In this document: one piece after another, positions 35,212-42,797 of the stretch | Layout of the letters: the number at the start of each line of letters is the position of its first letter | Numbering within the stretch: the first letter of the stretch is position 1 | Assembly (NCBI RefSeq): GCF_000226975.2 | Contig: NZ_CP019285.1 | Coordinates: forward strand, 3,968,001-4,032,000 | Direction of reading: 5' to 3' | Source: Halobiforma lacisalsi AJ5 | GTDB lineage: Archaea > Halobacteriota > Halobacteria > Halobacteriales > Natrialbaceae | Length of the DNA stretch: 64,000 nt | Notes under the pieces: generated by a model | What the model was told of the DNA's origin: nothing | What the model saw: only the letters and a program-made list of their open reading frames with translations | Databases searched by the model: none | Position numbers and translations under genes: made by a program

Positions 35212-36094
35212 ATGATTCCGCTAGATGTTTTTGGGTCGGAATCGGTCGCAGCGGACCTGTTGCAGCAGGTTCGCTGGCGTGACGGTGTTACCTGTCCTCG
35301 CTGCCGTTCTGACCGGACGGTCAAGAACGGCAGCTACAGGGAGTTTCAACGGCATCTCTGTAAGGATGCGACCGCACGTTCAACGACAAGACTGGCACGA
35401 TCTTCGCTCACTCGAAGGTTGCACTCCATCGGTGGTTGTTCTCTATCTACGCGTTTCTCCGGTTTAACACGAGTCTTCGGCAGCTACAGTGCGAAATCGA
35501 GTTTACACACAAAACGATGCATCGGCGCATCGAGCGCTTCGCCAGCGCGCTCGATGCGCCTTCCCTCAATCTTGTTGGCCCGGTCGAAATCGACGAAGTA
35601 TACGTCTCAGACGGGAAGAAAGGCCGCAAGCGCGACTAAGAGTCGCGCTCGCGTGGCCTGTCCACACGCGGATGTGGATCGTATAGCGGTGACAAGCCAC
35701 CCGTGTTCATTCTCGCTGATCGCGGGACTGAAAAACGGTACCTGATCTCAGCGAAAGCCGCCGACGGATCGACGATTCGACTCCTCCTGGCGGTCGGCCT
35801 GCAGGAGTCGTTGCTCGTCTATACTGACGGCATTCGAGCGTACGAACCGCTCTAAGAGGACGACGCATTCGACCGTGATACGTCGTCCACGGTGACGGTG
35901 AATACGCTGGCGACGAGGTACACGTCAATACTTGCGAGAGCCACGCCTCGGTGACGCGACGGTGACTCTCGCCCCATCGAGGGATCTCGAAGGACAAACT
36001 CACACAGTACCTCAGAGCGTTTCAGCTACGGCGAGAACTATACAGAAAGCCTGGGAGAACTGCTCTCAAACACGCCATCCGAGCTATGCTCTGA
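35212..36094 (+). pseudogene. IS1595-family transposase, degenerate
   Basis: Recognisable pieces in order: IPLDVFGSESVAADLLQQVRW; zinc ribbon CPRCRSDRTVKNGSY...HLCKD; a frameshift; SIYAFLRFNTSLRQL and MHRRIERFASALDAPSL; VGPVEIDEVYVSDGKKGRKRD, then TAA; the reading continues with PVFILADRGTEKRYLIS, STIRLLLAVGLQES, another stop, then YVVHGDGEYAGDEVHVNT and a TGA where relatives have Trp, ending IRAML. At least three disabling changes, so the copy is old. Contains a 14-bp palindrome at 35524-35560. Confidence 0.75.
35524..35560. repeat. 14-bp perfect palindrome inside the IS1595 transposase pseudogene
   Basis: Arms GGCGCATCGAGCGC and GCGCTCGATGCGCC around TTCGCCAGC. Confidence 0.85.
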
Positions 36095-36285
36095 AATCAA
36101 CAATGTGCTACGCAAGAGTGAAATCCAAATCAACCCAGTCGCTACTACCGCTGAGGCGTGTGATTTCTGTAATGAAACAGCTGCAATCAGCACACCTCAC
36201 TTTTCACGCTTAACTAAACACGGCCCGATGACTGGTCTTGAACCTGTCAATATGGCGTATCGACGTCTGAAATACGGTATGAATA

Positions 36286-36407
36286 GCGAGGCGGCGAACC
36301 GGCGTTCCCAGAGGGTCTCCCACTCCAGTACTTGCCGGAACGCAGGCGGGCTTAACTTCCGTGTTCGGGATGGGTACGGGTGTTCCCCGCCGCTGTGGCC
36401 GCCTCAA
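36286..36407 (-). rRNA. 5S ribosomal RNA, solitary copy
   Basis: 122 bases on the minus strand. It begins TTGAGGCGGCCACAGCGGCG and ends GGTTCGCCGCCTCGC; the terminal helix GAGGCGGC/GCCGCCTC closes, and internal 5S landmarks CCCGTACCCATCCCGAACAC and AGTACTGGAGTGGGAGACC are present. No 23S gene lies upstream: the minus-strand upstream side is the divergent pccA promoter region. No tRNA-Cys follows. It therefore lies outside an rrn operon, at the right edge of the accessory region. Confidence 0.92.
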
Positions 36408-36446
36408 CGCCGACCCGCGGAATCGAACCGCGGCGAAGACCACCGT
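36408..36446 (-). ncRNA. tRNA-like processing element at the 5' side of 5S rRNA
   Basis: Immediately before the 5S 5' end the minus strand reads a T-arm-like hairpin CGCGG TTCGATT CCGCG followed by GGTCGGCG, able to pair with upstream CCGAC. In Haloferax volcanii a tRNA-like element before 5S directs tRNase Z cleavage at the 5S 5' end; this is the same arrangement. Its retention argues that the solitary 5S can be matured. Confidence 0.7.
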
Positions 36447-36480
36447 CGGTCTTTCTTACTCGAGTATCGATCCGTCGCTC

Positions 36481-36490
36481 GGATATACTT
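36481..36490 (-). promoter_or_regulatory. TATA box candidate for the 5S gene
   Basis: Minus strand AAGTATATCC preceded by purine-rich CCGAAACGG (BRE-like). Transcription would begin near 36460, reading through the tRNA-like element into 5S. Confidence 0.5.
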
Positions 36491-36703
36491 TCCGTTTCGG
36501 CCCGGCGTTCGGTCGCCCCGGCCGACTCGAGGATGGGAACTGGACACATACCATAACCCTCAACGAACCGATGGGCGTCCCGGGTTTCCCGACGGCCTGG
36601 CGGTGATCGTCATCGACCACCGCCGTCGGATCCACGAGCGGACGTCGACGGCCGACCGGTTGCGAAAAAGTAAGGTAGTGGCCCGACGACAGTTCTCACA
36701 GGA

Positions 36704-38542
36704 ATGTTCAGGAAGGTCTTGGTGGCAAACCGTGGTGAAATCGCCGTCCGAGTGATGCGCGCGTGTAAAGAACTAAACATCGGAACCGTCGCGATCTATT
36801 CCGACGCCGACAAGAACGCCGGCCACGTGCGCTACGCCGACGAGGCGTACAACGTCGGCCCCGCTCGAGCGGCCGACTCCTATCTGGATCACGAGGCCGT
36901 CATCGAGGCCGCGCGCAAGGCCGACGCCGACGCGATCCACCCGGGCTACGGCTTCCTCGCGGAGAACGCCGAGTTCGCGAGCAAGGTCGAGGACGCCGAG
37001 GGGATCACGTGGATCGGCCCCTCCAGCGACGCCATGGAGGCGCTCGGCGAGAAGACCAAGGCCCGCTCGATCATGTCCGAGGCGGACGTGCCGATCGTCC
37101 CCGGGACCACGGAACCGGTGACCGACCCCGAGGAGGTCAAGGCCTTCGGCGAGGAACACGGCTACCCCATCGCAATCAAGGCCGAAGGCGGCGGTGGCGG
37201 CCGTGGGATGAAGGTCGTCCGCTCCGAGGAGGAAGTCGAGGACCAACTCGAGAGCGCCAAACGCGAGGGCGAGGCGTACTTCGACAACGACTCCGTCTAC
37301 CTCGAGCGCTACCTCGAGCAGCCCCGTCACATCGAGGTCCAGATCCTCGCGGACGAACACGGGAACGTTCGTCACCTCGGCGAACGTGACTGCTCGCTCC
37401 AGCGCCGCCACCAGAAGGTCATCGAGGAAGGGCCGTCCGCGGCGCTGACGGACGAACTCCGCGAGAAGATCGGCGAGGCCGCCCGTCGTGGCGTCGCCGC
37501 GGCCGACTACACCAACGCCGGCACCGTCGAGTTCCTCGTCGAGGAGGAACCCGGCCGGGACGGCCCGCTCGGCCCGGACGCGAACTTCTACTTCCTCGAA
37601 GTCAACACCCGGATCCAGGTCGAACACACCGTTACCGAGGAGATCACGGGCTACGACATCGTCAAGCGCCAGATCCGGATCGCCGCGGGCGAGGAGATCG
37701 ACTTCGACCAGGACGACGTCGAGTTCGACGGCCACGCGATCGAGTTCCGTATCAACGCCGAGAACGCGGCCAACGACTTCGCGCCCGCGACCGGCGGCAC
37801 GCTCGAAACGTACGATCCGCCGGGCGGGATCGGCGTCCGTCTGGACGACGCTTTGCGGCAAGGCGACGAACTCGTCACCGACTACGACTCCATGATCGCG
37901 AAACTCGTGGTCTGGGGCGAGGACCGCGACGAGTGTATCGAGCGTTCGCTGCGCGCGTTGCGGGAGTACGACATCGAGGGCATCCCGACGATCATCCCGT
38001 TCCACCGGCTGATGCTCACCGACGAGGAGTTCGTCGCGAGCACGCACACGACGAAGTACCTCGACGAGGAGATGGACCAGAGCCGGATCGAAGAGGCCCA
38101 ACAGCAGTGGGGCGGCGACACCGGCGACGGGAACGGCGACGACGAGGACACCGTCGAACGCGAGTTCACCGTCGAGGTCAACGGCAAGCGCTTCGAGGTC
38201 GAACTCGAGGAACACGGCGCGCCGGCGATCCCAGCCGGAGAGGTCGAGACAAGCGGCGGCAGCGGGACGAGCCCGCCCCAGCCGGCCGGCGGCGATAGCA
38301 GCGGCGGCGGCGCGGACCTCGCCGGCGAGGGCGAGACCGTCGACGCCGAAATGCAGGGGACGATCCTCGACATCGAGATCGAGGAAGGCGACGAAGTCGC
38401 CGCGGGCGACGTGCTGGTCGTCCTCGAGGCGATGAAGATGGAAAACGACATCGTCGCCTCCCAGGGCGGCACCGTCACCGAGATCCCGGTCGAAGAGGAC
38501 CAGAGCGTCGACATGGGCGATACGCTGGTCGTCCTCGAGTAA
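36704..38542 (+). CDS. pccA: Propionyl-/acetyl-CoA carboxylase, biotin carboxylase plus carrier subunit
   Basis: 612 residues. Biotin carboxylase domain (1-450): [20 protein letters not shown], the Gly-rich ATP loop [22 protein letters not shown] with catalytic residues, and the biotin carboxylase C-domain. A Gly/Ser/Asp-rich linker (about 465-535) leads to the biotinyl carrier domain with the biotinylated Lys in EAMKMEN. Partner of PccB and PccX, which are encoded at 26.4-28.3 kb on the same strand but separated by an 8-kb accessory region. A weak A-rich promoter element (GCGAAAAAGTAAGG) lies 30-40 bases upstream. T-runs follow the stop. Confidence 0.95.
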   Translation: MFRKVLVANRGEIAVRVMRACKELNIGTVAIYSDADKNAGHVRYADEAYNVGPARAADSYLDHEAVIEAARKADADAIHPGYGFLAENAEFASKVEDAEGITWIGPSSDAMEALGEKTKARSIMSEADVPIVPGTTEPVTDPEEVKAFGEEHGYPIAIKAEGGGGGRGMKVVRSEEEVEDQLESAKREGEAYFDNDSVYLERYLEQPRHIEVQILADEHGNVRHLGERDCSLQRRHQKVIEEGPSAALTDELREKIGEAARRGVAAADYTNAGTVEFLVEEEPGRDGPLGPDANFYFLEVNTRIQVEHTVTEEITGYDIVKRQIRIAAGEEIDFDQDDVEFDGHAIEFRINAENAANDFAPATGGTLETYDPPGGIGVRLDDALRQGDELVTDYDSMIAKLVVWGEDRDECIERSLRALREYDIEGIPTIIPFHRLMLTDEEFVASTHTTKYLDEEMDQSRIEEAQQQWGGDTGDGNGDDEDTVEREFTVEVNGKRFEVELEEHGAPAIPAGEVETSGGSGTSPPQPAGGDSSGGGADLAGEGETVDAEMQGTILDIEIEEGDEVAAGDVLVVLEAMKMENDIVASQGGTVTEIPVEEDQSVDMGDTLVVLE

Positions 38543-38549
38543 CGGGCGC

Positions 38550-38564
38550 TTTTTCGCTCGTTTT
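38550..38564 (+). terminator. Oligo-T terminator after pccA
   Basis: TTTTT then TTTT within 15 bases, starting seven bases after the stop codon; typical of archaeal factor-independent termination. Confidence 0.5.
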
Positions 38565-39206
38565 CGGGCGTTCGGCCAGCGGGCCGCATCGCGACCGACG
38601 GACGCCGTCGACCGGTCGCCGGGAACGGCAGCTATCCGTATCTACCACCTCCCGTCCGCTCGAGCCGAACGTCTTCGCCCGAACGTCGAAACGGTTCCGG
38701 TCGAAAGGACCGGATGCACGCGGAGCCCGTCCACGCGACCCCGTGGACGACCGGCAACAGTGAGCGTCTCAGTACACGGTAGCAGTCCCGGCTCCTGCGT
38801 GCGAGTGTCCGACCAAACGTCGGCCCGAATCGGTCGACACCGGTCTCACAGAGCCATCGTCACCGGTGATCGGGTTGTGGGTCTCGTCTCACCCACTTGC
38901 GGTGGTCGTTCGGTCAGTCAGTCGACCCGATCGCCGACCCTCTCTACGAAGCGTTTTTTCGACCGTTCGATCCGCGGAGCCACACGTTCTCGGTAGCTCG
39001 AGCAGGAATCGCCGTTCGCTCGAGCGAGTGGTGATTGGTGAGTGGTGAGTGGCAAATACCGAATACCGAATAGTGGGTAGTGAGTAGCGAGTAGAAGAAG
39101 ATCGAACGGTCGGCGGAAACGGCTCATACGGTTTACTGTCCGTCAGTTCCGGCGCAACCGCGATCCGGACGGCGGTTGCGTCGGTACATCGGGACAGGGA
39201 TCCGTA
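38565..39206. other. 640-base gap without a supportable gene
   Basis: Only Arg/Ser-rich shadow frames occur. The stretch contains a degenerate heptamer array (39026-39095). No tRNA or element end is recognised. Confidence 0.5.
39026..39095. repeat. Tandem degenerate 7-bp repeat, ten units
   Basis: Units in order: GAGTGGT, GATTGGT, GAGTGGT, GAGTGGC, AAATACC, GAATACC, GAATAGT, GGGTAGT, GAGTAGC, GAGTAGA. Consensus about GAGTAGT. Ten units stay in register over 70 bases although bases drift along the array, as in slippage-generated short tandem repeats. Confidence 0.8.
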
Positions 39207-40376
39207 TCAGTCCCCGACCGACGGCGTCACGTCGGGGTCGGGTGCGGCATCTTCGTCATCCCACGGCAGCGGTCCGTCGTACCCCTCCGGGATGTGCGGG
39301 CAGAGCGGATCGCTCTCGAGCGGATTCCCGGTGTGAGCGTACGCACGGGAGCGGCTCCCGCCGCAGACGTGGCGGAACTCGCAGGCGCCGCACTTGCCCT
39401 CGAGTCGGTCGCGGTCCCGGAGCGACTCGAACAGCGGCGCGTTCCGGTAAATGTCGTGTACCGGGCGTTCGCGCACGTTGCCGGCCGATTCCGGGAGGAA
39501 GCCCGAGGGATAGACCTCCCCGGTGTGGCTCACGAACGCGAAGCCGTCGCCCGCGATGATCCCGGTGCGGCGCTGGATGCCGTCGTCGGCATTGCTCTCG
39601 CGGCTCGAGCGGCCGGGTTCCCCGTCGGTCTCCGCATCGCGCCCTCGGTCCCGATCCCGCTGGAGCGCCACGCGGCGGTAGTGGGGCGCTTCGGTCGTCT
39701 TGATTCCGAACGGCTCCTCGCGGTTGACCTCGTCGAGCCAGGCCATCACCGCGTCGGCCTCGTCGGGATCGATCGGCTCGAGGATCCGTCCGCGGCCGAC
39801 GGGGACCAGGAAGAAGACGCTCCACAGCACCGCGCCGATCTCCGTCAGCAGGTCGCGGATTTCGGGGAGGTCGCCGACGGTCTGACGACAGACGGTCGTG
39901 TTCACCTGGACGGGAAGCCCCGCCTCGCGGGCCTGTTCGACCGCCCGGATCGTTTCCTCGAAACTGCCGTCCTCGCCGCGAAAATCGTCGTGGCTCTCGG
40001 GTGTCGCGCCGTCGAGGCTGACCGCCATCCGCCTGAGGCCGGCGTCGGCCAGCGCCTCGATGCGCTCGGCGGTCAGCGAGTGGGTCCCGCTTGGGGTAAT
40101 CGTCATCCGGAGCCCAAGGTCGTCGCCGTAGGCGACGAGTTCCTCGACGTCGTCCCGGACGAGCGGGTCGCCGCCCGAGAGGACGACCAACTGCCCCTCG
40201 CCGAACTCGGCCGCGTCCTCGAGCAGCCGCTTGCCCTCCTCGGTCGTGAGTTCGTCGGGGTGGCGCTGGGACTGGGCGTCGGCCCGGCAGTGGTCACAGG
40301 CCAGTTCACAGGCCTGGCTGAGTTCCCAGATGAGCACGAACGGTCGGTCGGAGGTGTCGAGATTGCCGGGTCGCAT
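39207..40376 (-). CDS. Radical SAM/SPASM enzyme (AhbD/NirJ-like; TIGR04053-type)
   Basis: 389 residues from ATG 40376 (MRPGNLDTSDRPFVLIWELS). Radical SAM motif CELACDHCRAD (about 23-33), LSGGDP for SAM binding, VSLDGATPESHD. C-terminal SPASM-type cysteine region: GKCGACEFRHVCGGSRSRAYAHTGNPLESDPLCPHIPEGY, here only as landmarks. Relatives include AhbC/AhbD of heme synthesis, NirJ of heme d1 and peptide-modifying enzymes. An acidic/Arg insertion lies near 255-285. Located 104 bases after a CGCGG protein gene, which I recall as the partner family of this enzyme type, so peptide modification is the favoured role; heme side-chain chemistry is the main alternative. Confidence 0.82.
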   Translation of the reverse strand: MRPGNLDTSDRPFVLIWELSQACELACDHCRADAQSQRHPDELTTEEGKRLLEDAAEFGEGQLVVLSGGDPLVRDDVEELVAYGDDLGLRMTITPSGTHSLTAERIEALADAGLRRMAVSLDGATPESHDDFRGEDGSFEETIRAVEQAREAGLPVQVNTTVCRQTVGDLPEIRDLLTEIGAVLWSVFFLVPVGRGRILEPIDPDEADAVMAWLDEVNREEPFGIKTTEAPHYRRVALQRDRDRGRDAETDGEPGRSSRESNADDGIQRRTGIIAGDGFAFVSHTGEVYPSGFLPESAGNVRERPVHDIYRNAPLFESLRDRDRLEGKCGACEFRHVCGGSRSRAYAHTGNPLESDPLCPHIPEGYDGPLPWDDEDAAPDPDVTPSVGD

Positions 40377-40480
40377 TACTCGAGGGTTACGAGGACGCAA
40401 AGGAAAGGGACTCTCTCCTTCCCAGGGGTCGGGAAGACGGTGACATGTTCGTCGGCGGGCTGAAGGGGTGACACGGCCGG

Positions 40481-40816
40481 TTACTCCCCCACGTGGACGC
40501 GGGTGACGTGGCCACCGCAGCCACACTGGTCGACGTACTCGAGGCGGATTCGGGGCTCGGCGCCGTCCACATCGCCGTCGACCACCGGGAACGCCGCCTC
40601 GAGTTCCGGCCAGAGGTACGACTCGGGGTGGCCGTGGTCGCCGTGGGTCACCAGGTTGACGTGGTAGCCGTCGGCGGTCGCCTCGACCGCGTCCTTGGCC
40701 TGTTCGACGACCAGGTCTCGGTCGTCGGCGTGGACGGGCTTCTCGAGGTTCGCCGACCACGAGCACTCGTGGACGCGACGCGTCACTGGTTCGGCGCCGC
40801 TGACGTCTTCGCTCAT
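40481..40816 (-). CDS. CGCGG-motif small protein, candidate rSAM-modified RiPP precursor
   Basis: 111 residues. Core RRVHECSWSANLEKPVHADD, VNLVTHGDHGHPESYLWPELE and the C-terminal signature YVDQCGCGGHVTRVHVGE. The Cys-Gly-Cys-Gly-Gly stretch next to the C-terminus gives the name of a family I recall from NCBIfam as CGCGG family putative rSAM-modified RiPP. Six His and three Cys could also hold a metal or cluster. It is co-directional between the MoaD-like gene (52 bases) and the radical SAM gene (104 bases). No leader-peptide cleavage site such as GG before a core is obvious, so a modified whole protein is as likely as a released peptide. Confidence 0.75.
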   Translation of the reverse strand: MSEDVSGAEPVTRRVHECSWSANLEKPVHADDRDLVVEQAKDAVEATADGYHVNLVTHGDHGHPESYLWPELEAAFPVVDGDVDGAEPRIRLEYVDQCGCGGHVTRVHVGE

Positions 40817-40868
40817 GCGGCCACCTGCGGCCTCGAGCGGGGTAAGGGCTGAGACGAACGCGTTCGCC

Positions 40869-41294
40869 CTAGCAGCAAAACATGAAGGGGTAGATGAGCG
40901 CGACGCGGTCGCCGTCCTCGAGTTCGGACTCGAACCCGTCGTAGTGTTCGTTGAACCGGCCGTTGATGCAGACTCGGGCGTAGGTACGAGTCTGCTCGCC
41001 TTCGGGGTTCTTTCGCCACGTCCCCGGGAGTTCCTCCGGCGGCTCCGCCCACCCGTGGGCGGTTGCCTCGTCCTCGGTTTCGGCGATGAGCATGTCTTCG
41101 ACGTCGTACTCGTCGAAGAAGGCCTCGAGGAAGTCCCGGAGCCGGTCGCCCTCGAACGCGAACTCGAGGTCGTGGGTACCGACGGCCTCGCGGACGTGGC
41201 CGGTACAGCGGACCTCGACGGTGGTCGTGGCCTCGGTCGAACGGTCTGTATCGCTTTCGGATCCCGGCTCCTGGCTCGTTGCGTCGGCTGACAT
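40869..41294 (-). CDS. MoaD/ThiS-like beta-grasp protein ending in Phe-Cys-Cys
   Basis: 141 residues from ATG 41294. After an acidic, Ser/Thr-rich N-terminal 25 residues the beta-grasp follows (TTTVEVRCTGHVREAVG; FEGDRLRDFLEAFFDEYDV; RVCINGRFNEHYDGFESELEDGDRVALIYPF). MoaD, ThiS and SAMP proteins end in GlyGly, which is adenylated; here the terminus is MFCC with stop directly after. So normal thiocarboxylate or isopeptide chemistry is not expected; a terminal Cys pair could bind metal or act as a thiol/persulfide donor. An insertion (AETEDEATAHGWAEPPEELPGTWRKNPEGE) separates the strands. First gene of the operon with the CGCGG protein and radical SAM enzyme. Confidence 0.78.
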   Translation of the reverse strand: MSADATSQEPGSESDTDRSTEATTTVEVRCTGHVREAVGTHDLEFAFEGDRLRDFLEAFFDEYDVEDMLIAETEDEATAHGWAEPPEELPGTWRKNPEGEQTRTYARVCINGRFNEHYDGFESELEDGDRVALIYPFMFCC

Positions 41295-41331
41295 GCCAGT
41301 ACGTACGCCGCCGAGCCGCGAAACGTCCGTC

Positions 41332-41345
41332 CCGAACACGTTCGG
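41332..41345. promoter_or_regulatory. Palindromic operator candidate in the divergent promoter region
   Basis: CCGAAC - AC - GTTCGG, perfect 6-base arms, with outer partly paired GTCCG (41326) and CGGAC (41343). It lies between the MoaD-like gene start and the divergent membrane protein start. Confidence 0.45.
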
Positions 41346-41382
41346 ACACAACGGCACGGCGTTCGGCCCCCAACGGGCGAGT

Positions 41383-42795
41383 ATGAACCGGATACCCGGC
41401 GGACTACGGACCGACCAGCAGCCGCCGATGGCGATCCCGCTTCGACACTTCGTCCTCGCGCTCGCCTTCCTCGTCGCCGGGATCGTCGGCGCCACCGCGA
41501 TGACCGTCGAAACGCTGCCCGGACTGGCCGACATCGCCTCCGTCCACGCCCTCCTGCTTGGCTGGGTCGGGGTGACGATCATGGGCGCGATGACACAGTT
41601 CGTTCCCGTCTGGTCCGGCGTCACGATCCACTCGCGGCGGCTCGCCGTCACCCAGCTGTGGCTCGTCGTCGTCGGCCTGGTCGCGTTCGTCCCCATCCTG
41701 CTCGTCGGCGACCTCGCCTGGCTCCCTCTGGCCGCTGCGGCGCTGCTGGCCGGCATCTGGCTGTTCGTCTACAACGTCGGTCGCACGCTCCTCCGCGCCC
41801 GACCGCTCGAGTTCACGGAACGCCACTTCGCCGTCGCGCTCGTCTGCTTCGCCGCGGTCGCGCCGCTTGGATTCCTGCTCGCCGTCGATTTCACGACGCC
41901 GCTGCTCGAGGGCGTTCCGTTCGCCAGGGGTGAGGTCGTGCTCGCCCACGCGACGCTCGCGCTGTACGGAGCCGTAATCGGGACGATCATCGGCGCGCTG
42001 GTACAGCTCGGCCAGATGTTCGCCCAGTACGATCTCACGGCTCTCGACGATCGCCTGCTGGCCGTCGAACAGCCGCTCTTTCCGGCAGCGATCGTCGCGC
42101 TCTCGGTCGGGCGCGGGCTCGGCATCGAACCCCTCGCCCGTGTCGGCGGGGTCGCCCTTCTCGCCGCGCTGCTCGCCGTCGCGGTCGTCGTCGCCCGGAT
42201 CCTTGGCGGGTCGACCGCGGACCGCTCGCCGATGACAGACCGCTACTGGGTGGTCGTCGCCTCGCTGGTCGCCTGGAGCGTCGTCGCCTTTCCCGCGTGG
42301 TGGTCCGACCCGCTCGGGTACGCCGGCCTCTTCGGCCACCCCGACGCGACGAACCTGCTCGTGTTCGGCGTCTTCGCGTTCGTCGTCGTCGGCTCGCTGT
42401 ACCACATCGTTCCGTTCATCATCTGGCTCGAGGAGTACAGCGACCGGCTCGGCTTCGAACAGGTTCCGATGATCGACGACCTCTACGACGACCGCCTCGA
42501 GCGGGCCGACCTCGCCCTGACGCTCGTCGGCGTCGCCGCGATGGTCGCGACTCCGCTGGCGGACCTGCCCGGAATCGCCCTCACGGCCGGCGGGGCGGTG
42601 GCGACCGTCGGCTTCTGTCTGTTCGTCGCGAACATGCTGCTGACGATCCGCCGGCACAGTCCCGATGGCCTCGTCGGCGTGTTCACGACGCTCGAGGACG
42701 GGGAGTCAGGGGAGGAAAGCGAGCCGGGGCCGGACGTCGATATCGGGGCCGAGGGTTCGGCCGGGTCCGGTTCTGAACCCGAAGCCGGCCCCTGA
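41383..42795 (+). CDS. Heme-copper-oxidase-subunit-I-like / NnrS-like membrane protein
   Basis: 470 residues from ATG 41383 (MNRIPGGLRTDQQPPMAI). About 12 membrane helices. The helix motif ASVHALLLGWVGVTIMGAMTQFVPV matches the H-x2-LLGW-x-G pattern of cbb3 oxidase subunit I and NnrS proteins; other helix histidines are in VLAHATLALYG and SLYHIVPFIIWLEEYS. The full copper-B His set of respiratory oxidases is not evident, so it may bind heme without oxidase activity. Acidic C-terminal tail of about 40 residues. Ends two bases from the convergent related gene 42798-44042; divergent from the RiPP-like operon. Confidence 0.75.
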   Translation: MNRIPGGLRTDQQPPMAIPLRHFVLALAFLVAGIVGATAMTVETLPGLADIASVHALLLGWVGVTIMGAMTQFVPVWSGVTIHSRRLAVTQLWLVVVGLVAFVPILLVGDLAWLPLAAAALLAGIWLFVYNVGRTLLRARPLEFTERHFAVALVCFAAVAPLGFLLAVDFTTPLLEGVPFARGEVVLAHATLALYGAVIGTIIGALVQLGQMFAQYDLTALDDRLLAVEQPLFPAAIVALSVGRGLGIEPLARVGGVALLAALLAVAVVVARILGGSTADRSPMTDRYWVVVASLVAWSVVAFPAWWSDPLGYAGLFGHPDATNLLVFGVFAFVVVGSLYHIVPFIIWLEEYSDRLGFEQVPMIDDLYDDRLERADLALTLVGVAAMVATPLADLPGIALTAGGAVATVGFCLFVANMLLTIRRHSPDGLVGVFTTLEDGESGEESEPGPDVDIGAEGSAGSGSEPEAGP

Positions 42796-42797
42796 CG

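Noticed and set aside
36220..36285. Possible tRNA-Cys downstream of the solitary 5S, as in rrn operons
   Set aside because: No acceptor pairing, no T-arm; the region does not fold as tRNA.
36105..36755. 216-residue plus-strand frame across the 5S gene and the pccA promoter
   Set aside because: Antisense to the 5S rRNA; translation is composition-driven.
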